In this document: positions 42,333 through 50,333 of the stretch, one piece after another
Layout: every line of letters begins with the position of its first letter
Position numbering within the stretch: the stretch's first letter is position 1
Origin: Thiogranum sp963752745
GTDB lineage: Bacteria; Pseudomonadota; Gammaproteobacteria; DSM-19610
Direction of reading: 5' to 3'
Length of the DNA: 64,000 nt
Assembly: GCA_963752745.1 (NCBI GenBank)
Contig: CAVWAK010000047.1
Location: 1 to 64,000 of the forward strand
Made by a program: the position numbers and the translations under genes
The notes under the pieces: model-generated
What the model was told of the DNA's origin: nothing
Databases searched by the model: none
Seen by the model: the letters and a program-made list of their open reading frames with translations, nothing else

Positions 42333-42662
42333 CCGCCGCCGAACTTCCCCGTGCGCACCAGCGCCAGGGTGTGGCACTTGCCTGACTTTGAACGGCAAGT
42401 TTCTGCTCAAACTCGGACCTATTAGACCAATTCCAAATAAGAATCAGCTAACAGGCGGGAGTCGACCCTAAGGCGACCTTCGTTGTCAGCGGTACTAGGA
42501 TTAATCTGATTCGCAAATCATAAAACCCTGATGTACTAAACTATAGGGTTTTCCACAATAGTCTGTCACGCCATGCTTCTGTAAATTCAGCTTCACTGCC
42601 AAGAATGAAAATAACGTTCTGGCTGAAATAATAACCAAGAAAATTGTGGAGGATAGGAGAGA
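42333..42662. other. 330-bp non-coding region between IS element and PEP-CTERM gene
   Basis: No convincing gene. It holds the short minus-strand frame tail GKFGGGFNW next to the IS and one stem-loop at 42522-42552 (8-bp arms AAAACCCT / AGGGTTTT, 15-base loop, followed by TT), which looks like a weak terminator or a leader structure for the gene at 42663. GGAGGA is present just before that gene's start. Confidence 0.5.
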
Positions 42663-43557
42663 ATGTTAATGAGGACGTCGTGTCTTTCTATGGCGCTGTG
42701 TGCGATTTTTAGCGGAAGCGCATCGGCTATAACGTACAGCAATGACCCAGTGGAAACACCCTTCGATATAACGCTGGATACTGGCAGTAACAGCTGGTCT
42801 GGTTCAGCACCGACACTCCAGTCGACTGATGAATCCGTTACAGTCAACCACGCCAATAGTTCATCATCAACCTCCATCGTGGTTGATGAAACACCCGCTC
42901 AGGTTGGAGTGCCCGGCGCAGTCGATGTCTATCAGGTCACAATACAACGACTTCTACGCACGACCATACCTATAACGATCAAACGGCTCAGATATCTTAT
43001 AATGCCAGCCTGACGGACCTGCAACAGACACCTCAGGAATATGTCTTTAGTGGCACAATCGAGAAACAGGCTGGGCGAGACGCTGTACAGCAATACTGGA
43101 TGGCTGAATTTCAATATGGGAATGGGGGTGACTTTCCCTAGCAACCCGGGCGGAATCGACGGCATGCTGACTTTTGAGTTTGGCAGTGATCCTGAGGCCT
43201 GGGCATTCTCTTACAGCAACGGAGTTTTCCGGTCTGGCTGACAGCATCTTTCTTTCAGATGGCGAGTATCTCGACCTGACAAGTCTGATTTATTTCAATG
43301 CGACCTACAGCGTCACCGGCGTCAATGGTGCACACTTTAATCTGGATTCCATTTCGCTCGGTGTCAACGCGCACTCAGGGAGCGATTTCACTTTCAACCA
43401 AACCGCACCGGTAACCGAGGAAACCAGTCGAATTCTGTTATCACATACCGAGATTCCGGAGCTACAGCCATCGCCGGTACCGGTACCTGCTGCTATTTGG
43501 CTCTTCGGTTCTGGTCTGCTGGGTCTAATCGGTATATCAAGGCGCAAGAGAAGCTAA
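42663..43557 (+). pseudogene. PEP-CTERM sorting-signal exported protein, broken in frame
   Basis: Three frames together make one coherent exported protein of about 295 residues. Frame one (42663 to about 42930) gives a signal peptide (SMALCAIFSGSASAITYSND) and a Ser/Thr-rich region. Frame two (about 42930-43120) gives THDHTYNDQTAQISYNASL to QQYWMAEFQYGNG. Frame one again gives TFPSNPGGIDGMLTFEFGSD, and a third frame from about 43220 gives LADSIFLSDGEYLDLTSL and ends with VPVPAAIWLFGSGLLGLIG then ISRRKRS, a classic PEP-CTERM anchor. Two of the breaks coincide with GGGGG and TTTT runs. The protein would be processed by an exosortase and linked to exopolysaccharide or surface structures. True decay and assembly error are both possible. 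Confidence 0.8.
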
Positions 43558-43580
43558 ACGATCAAAAGTTTGTCATAAAG

Positions 43581-43602
43581 CGGCGACTTCGGTCGCCGTT
43601 TT
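43581..43602 (+). terminator. Terminator after the PEP-CTERM gene
   Basis: Seven-base perfect GC stem (CGGCGAC / GTCGCCG) capped by a stable TTCG tetraloop and followed by TTTT. It lies 24 bp after the stop codon. Confidence 0.9.
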
Positions 43603-43782
43603 ACGTTGCGCTGTAGGTCTCCTTTTGGCCGATAGTCGCCAATCAGGAACCTTACATCAGCAGGGTTTCTATAGCCCGGGAACGGCAACTTTTTAGCTGG
43701 TCTCGGACATTCACCGGGTAAGGTGGCTTACCGGGTCATCCAGTAAACTTTGCTTCAGCCATAATTGACAGGAACTCCGAGC

Positions 43783-44163
43783 ATGCAAAAGTACTCGGAA
43801 ATCAAACGTTTTGTTCAGGAAACACTTGGATGTTCATGTCCGGAAGAAGTGTTTAATAAAATTGACTACCAAAAAGAAAGCGATGGCATTTCGGGAAGAA
43901 AGGTCAATGTCGGTGACCGTTTGTTAATCTACATTATCACCATGGATGAAAAATCCAACATTCAAGGGGTGATCAACTCGGCGCTGGAGCGGGGCGTCGT
44001 GGAGCGTGATAACAAAGGGTTTAATCGATTCCGGCTGGTGCTTGTGGCTTCACACCCGGATGTACTGCGCAGCTCGGCTGAACTCACCTTCGAAAGTTCC
44101 GGATTTGCAGATGAAAAGACACACCTTCATGTTGTGAACGAAAGTGATGTGGAGGGTTTCTGA
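43783..44163 (+). CDS. Unknown 126-residue protein with a CSCPEEVF motif
   Basis: Soluble protein starting MQKYSEIKRFVQETLGCSCP; the ATG at 43783 has AGGA at a suitable distance, while a TTG at 43765 would add six residues. A pair of cysteines (CSCPEEVFNKI, about residues 17-19) is followed by VNVGDRLLIYIITMDEKSN, a beta-alpha pattern, and FNRFRLVLVASHPDVLRSS. The thioredoxin-like or ferredoxin-like appearance is only an impression. The base composition is more AT-rich than in the flanking housekeeping genes. It sits just before the first tRNA-derived repeat. I do not recognise a named family. Confidence 0.75.
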   Translation: MQKYSEIKRFVQETLGCSCPEEVFNKIDYQKESDGISGRKVNVGDRLLIYIITMDEKSNIQGVINSALERGVVERDNKGFNRFRLVLVASHPDVLRSSAELTFESSGFADEKTHLHVVNESDVEGF

Positions 44164-44253
44164 TTCCACAGATTCATGATGTGGCGACCCCGCCGGGACC
44201 ACAACCCGATGTGGACGGCCCTCGGAATTCGCCGTGATCGAGTCCCTTGGCCG

Positions 44254-44380
44254 GGCATAAATATCCCTTGGTCCGAATGCCATAACGCCAGGATTTCTAT
44301 GAGTTTGGCGGGCCCGCCAGGACTCGAACCTATTAACGTCGGATGAGGGACACTGCTCTGCCCCCCCTGAGTCGTTCCTA
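44254..44380 (-). repeat. Degenerate tRNA copy (repeat A) with its 3' flank
   Basis: 44306-44331 equals the acceptor and T-arm part of the functional tRNA at 45591-45667 with one mismatch. After that the match fades, but ATGAG, CTGCTCT and CTGAG blocks remain in order up to about 44373, so it is a decayed whole tRNA gene. The 50 bp outside it (CCCTTGGTC ... GCCAGGATTTCTATGAGT in part) also match the 3' flank of the functional gene. The surrounding 327-bp gap (44164-44490) holds nothing else. Confidence 0.75.
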
Positions 44381-44490
44381 CCTGAGTTGGACGGCCTTTG
44401 GTATTCTGCGCGCACGTTCTCTTGGTGGTAAATACAAGGGGAATGTCAGTTAATTTGGCGTCAGATGGTCTGGGCTAACACAGTTCACCA

Positions 44491-45018
44491 TTACATGTTG
44501 CTGACAAGCAGACCAAATGCCTCAACCTGTCCCCAATCAGTGAATTCAACAACAGTTTCCGGATCGGTAGGACCTCTTGTTATCCACATAATTAGCCGGA
44601 TTATCTGTCGGTCCAGAAAGCGGTACTTCTTGTAATCAATTTTACCTGCGAAGACAGCCAGTTCCTTCGGTTGCCAGGAGATCTGTTTTAGAAATTTCCT
44701 TAAATAGGGATTTGTTTCCGGTTGATTCTTTTCCGGCTTGCGTGCGACAACGTTGACTGAGAAAAAGGCATTCGGTTTGCTGTCCAGAAGTTGCTCGTTT
44801 CTTTTTATGAAATCATAAACTTTCTTGTGATGCTTTCCGTAGCGGATGCTCGCGCCGAGGATTATCTTGTCGAACGATTCCAGGTCCACATTTGATTCAT
44901 CATCAATAGAAATCAAAGTTATCTGGTGGTCCAGCTGCTCAACCACCTGACACAGTCTCCGACAGATTTTTCGTGTATGGCCATCAGTAGTTGAATAGAT
45001 GATCAGAATTCTAGACAT
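44491..45018 (-). CDS. hemG: Menaquinone-dependent protoporphyrinogen oxidase HemG
   Basis: Flavodoxin-like membrane-associated enzyme that oxidises protoporphyrinogen IX to protoporphyrin IX with a quinone acceptor. 175 residues: the FMN loop is IYSTTDGHTRKICRRL, followed by FDKIILGASIRYGKHHKKVY, NAFFSVNVVARKPEKNQPET and LDRQIIRLIMWITRGPTDPE with the membrane-binding insertion loop typical of HemG. TDWGQVEAF closes the domain. It is AT-rich compared with its neighbours and lies alone between tRNA-derived repeats A and B, which suggests acquisition as an islet. hemF, the preceding enzyme, is in this window too. Confidence 0.94.
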   Translation of the reverse strand: MSRILIIYSTTDGHTRKICRRLCQVVEQLDHQITLISIDDESNVDLESFDKIILGASIRYGKHHKKVYDFIKRNEQLLDSKPNAFFSVNVVARKPEKNQPETNPYLRKFLKQISWQPKELAVFAGKIDYKKYRFLDRQIIRLIMWITRGPTDPETVVEFTDWGQVEAFGLLVSNM

Positions 45019-45098
45019 GGTTCATATTGCCATCATATGTTGTGATTTCTACAGTCGGCCATCTACATTGTGGCTGCTCATGCCTCCCATTATGCCCC

Positions 45099-45196
45099 AC
45101 ACCAAGGGGCTATGGATCCCTTGGTCTCGGCGTTATAATTATAAGGATTTTATGCAGTTGGTGGGCCCGCAGGACTCGAACCTGGGACCAAGGGAT
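45099..45196 (-). repeat. tRNA 3'-half copy (repeat B) with its 3' flank
   Basis: 45159-45196 repeats the 3' half of the functional tRNA with one deleted base; identity stops at GGGAT, exactly at the anticodon loop. The preceding 60 bp also match the flank of the functional gene, including a stem-loop made of ACCAAGGGG and CCCTTGGT (45101-45126) and a GTTATAA block. This is the pattern of an attachment-site remnant left by integration at a tRNA 3' end. Confidence 0.85.
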
Positions 45197-45279
45197 CATT
45201 TACAGAAATGAGCGGCCGAAGTTGAATAAGTATACTGTCTACATATTCCGTAACGGACAATCCCAGAGGGCTAACCAGA

Positions 45280-45468
45280 ATGATCTTCGCTATTATCGGT
45301 GTAACCATTCTGGTGATTTCTATTATTGGGGGTTTGCTACTGGCCAGTCGCAATGCATCAGATCAGCAACGACAGACGAAAATACTGCTTTTCGCTCTGT
45401 ATTTCTGGGTATTGGCTTTTGCGCAGTTGATTATTTTTGCTATTGGGTATTCGGTGATGGCTATCTGA
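45280..45468 (+). CDS. Small membrane protein inside the second tRNA islet
   Basis: 62 residues with two hydrophobic helices: MIFAIIGVTILVISIIGGLL and ILLFALYFWVLAFAQLIIF (about 35-53), joined by a polar loop (ASRNASDQQRQT). It begins at an ATG with a modest purine-rich region upstream. It is the only candidate gene in the 394-bp interval between repeat B and the functional tRNA. No family is recognised; the hydrophobic pattern and clean loop make chance less likely. Confidence 0.55.
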   Translation: MIFAIIGVTILVISIIGGLLLASRNASDQQRQTKILLFALYFWVLAFAQLIIFAIGYSVMAI

Positions 45469-45532
45469 CGACTAACTCATCCCACAGTTGGTCAGTCGAT
45501 TCGTGACTGCTTAGGCCTCTGCCATGTGATGC

Positions 45533-45556
45533 ACCAAGGGACTATGATCCCTTGGT
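45533..45556. other. Stem-loop downstream of the tRNA gene
   Basis: Nine-base perfect inverted repeat (ACCAAGGGA / TCCCTTGGT) with a six-base loop, 35 bp beyond the tRNA 3' end. The arm sequence also occurs inside the tRNA itself, next to the anticodon. A related structure accompanies repeat B. No T run follows, so a role in tRNA 3' processing or in recombination is as likely as termination. Confidence 0.5.
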
Positions 45557-45590
45557 CTCTATGTTATAACGCCAAGAATTTCTATGAGTT

Positions 45591-45667
<77 letters not shown>

Positions 45668-45732
45668 TTGACTGGTGGGGGAGTGTACCTGCCGATCGCG
45701 GGGGCGTCACCTGTTGATGACGCCCCGCTGGA

Positions 45733-47583
45733 TCAGGAATCGATTTCCAGGAAACTGCGCAGCTGTTCCGAGCGGCTCGGATGACGCAGTTTACGCAGTG
45801 CCTTGGCTTCAATCTGGCGAATACGCTCACGTGTAACGTCGAACTGTTTGCCGACTTCTTCCAGGGTGTGGTCCGTATTCATATCGATACCAAAGCGCAT
45901 GCGCAATACCTTGGCTTCGCGAGGTGTGAGGCCACAGAGTACGCCTTGAGTAGCCTCTTTCAGGCCGGCGCCGGAAGCAGAGTCAACCGGTGAGTCAATG
46001 CTGGTGTCCTCGATGAAATCGCCCAGGTGCGAGTCTTCGTCATCACCGATCGGGGTTTCCATGGAGATGGGTTCCTTGGCGATCTTGAGCACCTTGCGAA
46101 CCTTGTCTTCCGGCATGTCCATGCGTTCGGCAAGTTCTTCAGGCAGCGGTTCGCGGCCCATTTCCTGCAGCATTTGCCGGGAGATGCGGTTCAGCTTGTT
46201 GATGGTCTCGATCATATGCACCGGAATACGGATGGTGCGTGCCTGGTCGGCAATTGAGCGTGTAATCGCCTGACGGATCCACCAGGTGGCGTAAGTCGAG
46301 AACTTGTAACCACGGCGGTATTCAAACTTGTCCACCGCCTTCATCAGGCCGATATTGCCTTCCTGGATCAGGTCGAGGAACTGCAGGCCACGGTTGGTGT
46401 ATTTCTTGGCAATGGATATAACCAGGCGCAGGTTGGCTTCCACCATTTCTTTCTTGGCGCGGCGTGCCTTGGCCTCACCGATGGACATGCGGCGATTGAT
46501 GTCCTTGATCTGGCTGATGGTCAGGCTGGTATCTTTCTGGATATTTACCAGCTTGTTCTGGGCGCGCAGTATCTCTTCCTTGTGATGTTCCAGCACTGGC
46601 GAATACTTGTGCCCACCCTTGATCTGGTTGTCCAGCCAGTTAAGGTCAGTTTCATTATCCGGGAAGGAAGTGATGAAGTCTTTTCTCGGCATCAGCGCGT
46701 CGTGTACGCAGATGCCCATAATCACGCGCTCGTGGGTGCGGATACGCGCCACAGTTTTACGCAGACTATCGGTCAGGGTTTCCACCATGCGTGGTGCCAG
46801 TTTCAGGCATTTCAGGTGTTCGACCATCTGCACAACAGCTTTCTCAATACGAGAGTCGTTGCGGGTCTTGGCATTGAGTGCGGTAATCAGCTTGTCATGC
46901 CGCTTACGCAGTTCGGCGAAGAATTCGCGTGTTTCTTCCGGATCAGGGCCGGTGTCTACAGGTGCGGCCTCTTCTTCATCGTCGTCTTTATCTTTATCTT
47001 TGCCAGCATCATTGCCTTTGCTGGCGTCGTTCGCGGCAGCAGGTGACGGAATCGGCTCGTCAACAGCGTTCGGATCAATGAAGCCGGTAAACAAATCGGT
47101 CAGGCGTGATTCACCTGCCTCGACCTTGGCGTACTCATCAAGCAGTCGTTTTGACGTTGCCGGGTAGCTGGAAAGCGCCTGGTAGACCTGGCCCAGCCCA
47201 TCTTCGATGCGTTTGGCAATCTCAATTTCGCCTTCACGGGTGAGCAGCTCAACCGTGCCCATTTCCCGCATGTACATACGTACCGGGTCGGTGGTGCGAC
47301 CAAACTCGCTGTCGACCGTTGCCAGGGCTGCGGCAGCTTCTTCGGCAGCGTCTTCGTCAGCTGGAGAAGATTCGTTGGACATGATCAGCGTGTCGGCGTC
47401 AGGTGCGGTTTCGTGCACCTGGATACCCATGTCGTTGATCATGCCGATAATGTCTTCGATCTGCTCCGGATCGACGATGTCATCCGGCAGATGGTCATTA
47501 ACCTCGGCATAGGTAAGGAAGCCCTGCTCTTTACCTTTGGCGATCAGCAGTTTGAGTTGCGATTGTTGGTTCTGGTTCATCAC
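45733..47583 (-). CDS. rpoD: RNA polymerase primary sigma factor RpoD (sigma-70)
   Basis: Housekeeping sigma factor. 616 residues: region 1.1 (QLKLLIAKGKEQGFLTYAEV), region 1.2 (FGRTTDPVRMYMREMGTVEL), an acidic non-conserved region, region 2 (NLRLVISIAKKYTNRGLQFL, then RRGYKFSTYATWWIRQAITR), region 3 and region 4.2 (EEVGKQFDVTRERIRQIEAK). A polyacidic KDKDKDDDEEEAAP stretch lies near residue 195. Last gene of the rpsU-yqeY-dnaG-rpoD macromolecular synthesis operon; 95 bp separate it from dnaG. Confidence 0.98.
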   Translation of the reverse strand: MMNQNQQSQLKLLIAKGKEQGFLTYAEVNDHLPDDIVDPEQIEDIIGMINDMGIQVHETAPDADTLIMSNESSPADEDAAEEAAAALATVDSEFGRTTDPVRMYMREMGTVELLTREGEIEIAKRIEDGLGQVYQALSSYPATSKRLLDEYAKVEAGESRLTDLFTGFIDPNAVDEPIPSPAAANDASKGNDAGKDKDKDDDEEEAAPVDTGPDPEETREFFAELRKRHDKLITALNAKTRNDSRIEKAVVQMVEHLKCLKLAPRMVETLTDSLRKTVARIRTHERVIMGICVHDALMPRKDFITSFPDNETDLNWLDNQIKGGHKYSPVLEHHKEEILRAQNKLVNIQKDTSLTISQIKDINRRMSIGEAKARRAKKEMVEANLRLVISIAKKYTNRGLQFLDLIQEGNIGLMKAVDKFEYRRGYKFSTYATWWIRQAITRSIADQARTIRIPVHMIETINKLNRISRQMLQEMGREPLPEELAERMDMPEDKVRKVLKIAKEPISMETPIGDDEDSHLGDFIEDTSIDSPVDSASGAGLKEATQGVLCGLTPREAKVLRMRFGIDMNTDHTLEEVGKQFDVTRERIRQIEAKALRKLRHPSRSEQLRSFLEIDS

Positions 47584-47678
47584 CTGAACGTGTCCCCGTA
47601 GTAGGTCCGTCGATCGTTTAAAAAAGTCAAACGACCATTGTAGTTGATAAAGGCTATATTAGCCAGTTCTGTTACATA

Positions 47679-49445
47679 TCAATCGGCAGGTTCCTGTGCC
47701 GAGTGTTGAGTCACAAGCAGTTGTTTAAGCTCGGTTTTATCTGCATCACTCAGTGTGCTGTCACGGCCCTTCAAAAGTAGCTGTGCAGTACGCTGATGGT
47801 TCCGTTGTTCCAACAGACGTTGGACAGCACCAGATAATTCCTGTTCGCAGCCATCTGCCGGTACCATCAGCGGCGTACTCGCGAGCCGGGCCAGATGGGT
47901 TTCTTCCGGCCGACCGCGCCAGTGTTCCAGTAGTCCGCCAGTGGATAGATGCGGGTTACTCGCCGTTAATTCAAGTAACTCGACCAATAGTTCAACCCCG
48001 GGCAGGTCCAGATCTGCGAAGCCGTAGGGCGGCGCAATGAGCGCGCCCAGGGCTGGTTGCTCCAGCAGCAATCTGATGGCGCTGCGCACCGGGCTGCGAC
48101 TGAGATCCCGGCGTGGCTGGTGGGCTGTCGGTGGGTCGGGTTCGGTGGCCTCGCCGAGCACACGTCGTTGCAGCTGTGGAAGCTTCAGACCGCTGTATTC
48201 CGATAATTGTTCCAGCATCAGGTCACGAAATACAGAGTCCGGCAATGTCGCTAACAAGGGGCGGGCAAGTTCCACCAGGCGGGCTCGTCCATCCACACTG
48301 GTAGTATCGACTTGCCGGCCCAGTGATTCATAAAAAAACTTTGAAAGTGGGACTGATTCGACAGTTTCTTGCCGAAAAGATTCTGCGCCGATACGGCGCA
48401 CCAGGGAATCCGGGTCTTCACCTTCAGGCAGGAACAGGAAGCGTGCCTCGCGGCCATCACGCAGCACCGGCAGTGCATTCTCCAGTGCCCGCCAGGCAGC
48501 GCGGCGTCCGGCGGCATCGCCGTCGAAGCAGAACACGACTTCGCTGACGGTACGGTAAAGACGTTCCAGGTGCTCGGGCGTTGTAGCAGTGCCCAGCGTA
48601 GCAACCGCGTTGGTGAGGCCAAACTGTGCCAGTGCAACAACGTCCATGTAGCCTTCGACCACCAGCAGGCGCTCCAGTTTCTGGTTGGCCTTGCGGGCTT
48701 CGAACAGACCATAGAGTTCCTGCCCCTTGTGGAACACGGGGCTCTCCGGGCTGTTCATATACTTGGGTTTTTCGTCACCCAGCACCCGGCCACCAAAGCC
48801 GATACAGCGGCCGCGGCGGTCGCGAATGGGGAACATGACGCGGTCGCGAAAACGGTCATAGCGGCCGCCGTCGTCTTTTTCGACCAGCAGGCCCAGTTCA
48901 GTAGCGAGGCGCTGTGATTCCGGGTCGCCAAACTGTTTCAGCAGTGAGTCCCAGCCAGGTGGCGCATATCCCAGGCCAAATGTCTGGGCGATTTCGCCGC
49001 TGAGTCCCCGGTCCTTGAGATATGCCACTGCCTTGTCCGCCTGTGTGTGCTGGCGCAGTTGGGCGCGGTAAAAGTGATCGACGCGTTCCAGCATGGCGTA
49101 ATGATCGGTTCGCTGCTGTTCCGCCTGCGGCGCCTGGCTGCCAGATTCTCGCGGAACCTCCATGCCAACTGAGCGGGCCAGTTCCTCGATGGCTTCCGGA
49201 AAAGCCAGGTTGTCGTATTCCATCAGAAAACTGATGGCGCTGCCGTGAGCGCCACAGCCGAAGCAATGGTAGAACTGCTTGCCGGGGCTGACCGTAAATG
49301 ACGGTGTTTTTTCGTTATGGAAGGGGCAGCAGGCCTGGTATTCGCGGCCGGTTTTTTTCAGCTGCAGGCGCGCATCAATGAGATCAACAATATCGACCCG
49401 GTTGAGGAGTTCATCGATAAAGGATTGCGGAATACGGCCGGCCAT
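47679..49445 (-). CDS. dnaG: DNA primase
   Basis: Makes RNA primers for replication. 588 residues: zinc-binding domain (CCPFHNEKTPSFTVSPGKQF, YHCFGCGAHGSAI; ligands C, H, C, C), the catalytic core with GYAPPGWDSL and GRCIGFGGRVLGDEKPKYMN, the Toprim segment (LLVVEGYMDVVALAQFG; CFDGDAAGRRAAWRAL) and a C-terminal helicase-interaction domain after about residue 430 with several hydrophobic helices. Full length for the family. It sits between yqeY and rpoD. Confidence 0.98.
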   Translation of the reverse strand: MAGRIPQSFIDELLNRVDIVDLIDARLQLKKTGREYQACCPFHNEKTPSFTVSPGKQFYHCFGCGAHGSAISFLMEYDNLAFPEAIEELARSVGMEVPRESGSQAPQAEQQRTDHYAMLERVDHFYRAQLRQHTQADKAVAYLKDRGLSGEIAQTFGLGYAPPGWDSLLKQFGDPESQRLATELGLLVEKDDGGRYDRFRDRVMFPIRDRRGRCIGFGGRVLGDEKPKYMNSPESPVFHKGQELYGLFEARKANQKLERLLVVEGYMDVVALAQFGLTNAVATLGTATTPEHLERLYRTVSEVVFCFDGDAAGRRAAWRALENALPVLRDGREARFLFLPEGEDPDSLVRRIGAESFRQETVESVPLSKFFYESLGRQVDTTSVDGRARLVELARPLLATLPDSVFRDLMLEQLSEYSGLKLPQLQRRVLGEATEPDPPTAHQPRRDLSRSPVRSAIRLLLEQPALGALIAPPYGFADLDLPGVELLVELLELTASNPHLSTGGLLEHWRGRPEETHLARLASTPLMVPADGCEQELSGAVQRLLEQRNHQRTAQLLLKGRDSTLSDADKTELKQLLVTQHSAQEPAD

Positions 49446-49529
49446 GACGCAATGGTAAGAGAGGGGGGCGGGCGATTACAAAGTTTACTGGAGGGGACGC
49501 CGCGCAGATTTCCGGCTGCAGCTGAAATA

Positions 49530-49973
49530 TCAGGACAGGCGGGCTTTGATCTTGCCGCTGACAGCGCCCATATCGGCGCGACCGGCAAGTTTGGGCTTCA
49601 GTTGACCCATGATTTTACCCATGTCCTTGATCGAGCTTGCCCCCGTGGCAGTTACGGCCGCTTCGATCATGGCATCGATTTCCGCTTCGTCCAGTTGCTC
49701 GGGCAGATAGCTCTTCAGGAGTTCAAGCTCGAATTTTTCCTGGTCAGCGAGGTCATCGCGAGCGGCTTTTTCGTATTGTTCAATCGACTCGCGGCGTTGC
49801 TTGGCCATCTTGTCGATTGCTGCAGTCACCTGTTCGTCGTCCAGCTCAATGCGCTCGTCTACCTCACGCTGTTTAATGGCAGCGTTAATCAGGCGAATGA
49901 CAGCCAGCTGGCGCTTTTCGCCGGCGCGCATGGCTGCCTTCATATCCTGCTGGAGTTTATCCTTCAGGGACAT
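49530..49973 (-). CDS. yqeY: GatB/YqeY domain protein
   Basis: 147 residues, all-helical YqeY domain: LKDKLQQDMKAAMRAGEKRQ, LAVIRLINAAIKQREVDERI, MAKQRRESIEQYEKAARDDL, EKFELELLKSYLPEQLDEAE and the C-terminal MGKIMGQLKPKLAGRADM followed by VSGKIKARL. The domain is related to the tail of GatB and may bind tRNA, but its role in these bacteria is not established. It lies between rpsU (20 bp) and dnaG (84 bp), a common arrangement. Confidence 0.95.
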   Translation of the reverse strand: MSLKDKLQQDMKAAMRAGEKRQLAVIRLINAAIKQREVDERIELDDEQVTAAIDKMAKQRRESIEQYEKAARDDLADQEKFELELLKSYLPEQLDEAEIDAMIEAAVTATGASSIKDMGKIMGQLKPKLAGRADMGAVSGKIKARLS

Positions 49974-49993
49974 GGCTGAGACAACCGATGGAA

Positions 49994-50209
49994 TTAATAC
50001 AGGCGGGTGCGACGGGCGTTTTCGCGAAAGACTTTCTTGGCATGGCGTTTTACCGCGGCAGCCTGTTTGCGCTTGCGTTCCTGGGTGGGTTTTTCATAAA
50101 ACTCACGGCGGCGGACTTCTGACAGAATGCCTGCCTTTTCACAGGAGCGTTTGAAGCGACGCAGGGCAACTTCGAAAGGCTCGTTTTCACGTACTTTTAC
50201 TTGTGGCAA
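49994..50209 (-). CDS. rpsU: 30S ribosomal protein S21
   Basis: 71 residues almost identical in plan to E. coli S21: MPQVKVRENEPFEVALRRFK, RSCEKAGILSEVRRREFYEK, then the arginine/lysine-rich C-terminus ending ENARRTRLY. The start codon is TTG (50207-50209), preceded by GAGGAAACGGAT, and no in-frame ATG is available upstream. First gene of the macromolecular synthesis operon, with a good sigma-70 promoter 40 bp upstream. Confidence 0.97.
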   Translation of the reverse strand: MPQVKVRENEPFEVALRRFKRSCEKAGILSEVRRREFYEKPTQERKRKQAAAVKRHAKKVFRENARRTRLY

Positions 50210-50248
50210 ATCCGTTTCCTCATGGCTCGGAAATACGAAAGGGCGCGT

Positions 50249-50277
50249 ATTGTAACAGTGGTATCGGCAAAGGTAAA
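50249..50277 (-). promoter_or_regulatory. Sigma-70 promoter of rpsU-yqeY-dnaG-rpoD
   Basis: On the minus strand TTTACC and TACAAT are separated by exactly 17 bp, close to the sigma-70 consensus. The predicted start of transcription is near 50242, about 33 nt before the rpsU start codon. It lies in the 124-bp region shared with divergent tsaD. Confidence 0.7.
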
Positions 50278-50333
50278 ACGCTGATTTCGGGGCGGAACTA
50301 GGCGGGCGGGAGCGCTACCGGTACCATAAGCGT

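Noticed and set aside
42362..42378. Sigma-54-like TGGCAC...TTGC upstream of the PEP-CTERM gene
   Set aside because: GG and GC are only about 6 bp apart rather than the required 10, so it is not a usable -24/-12 promoter.
43626..43690. Possible fourth tRNA-like repeat or a 17-bp match to 38.03 kb (TAGTCGCCAAT block)
   Set aside because: The similarity is too short and imperfect, and no stem or flank is shared with the clear repeats.
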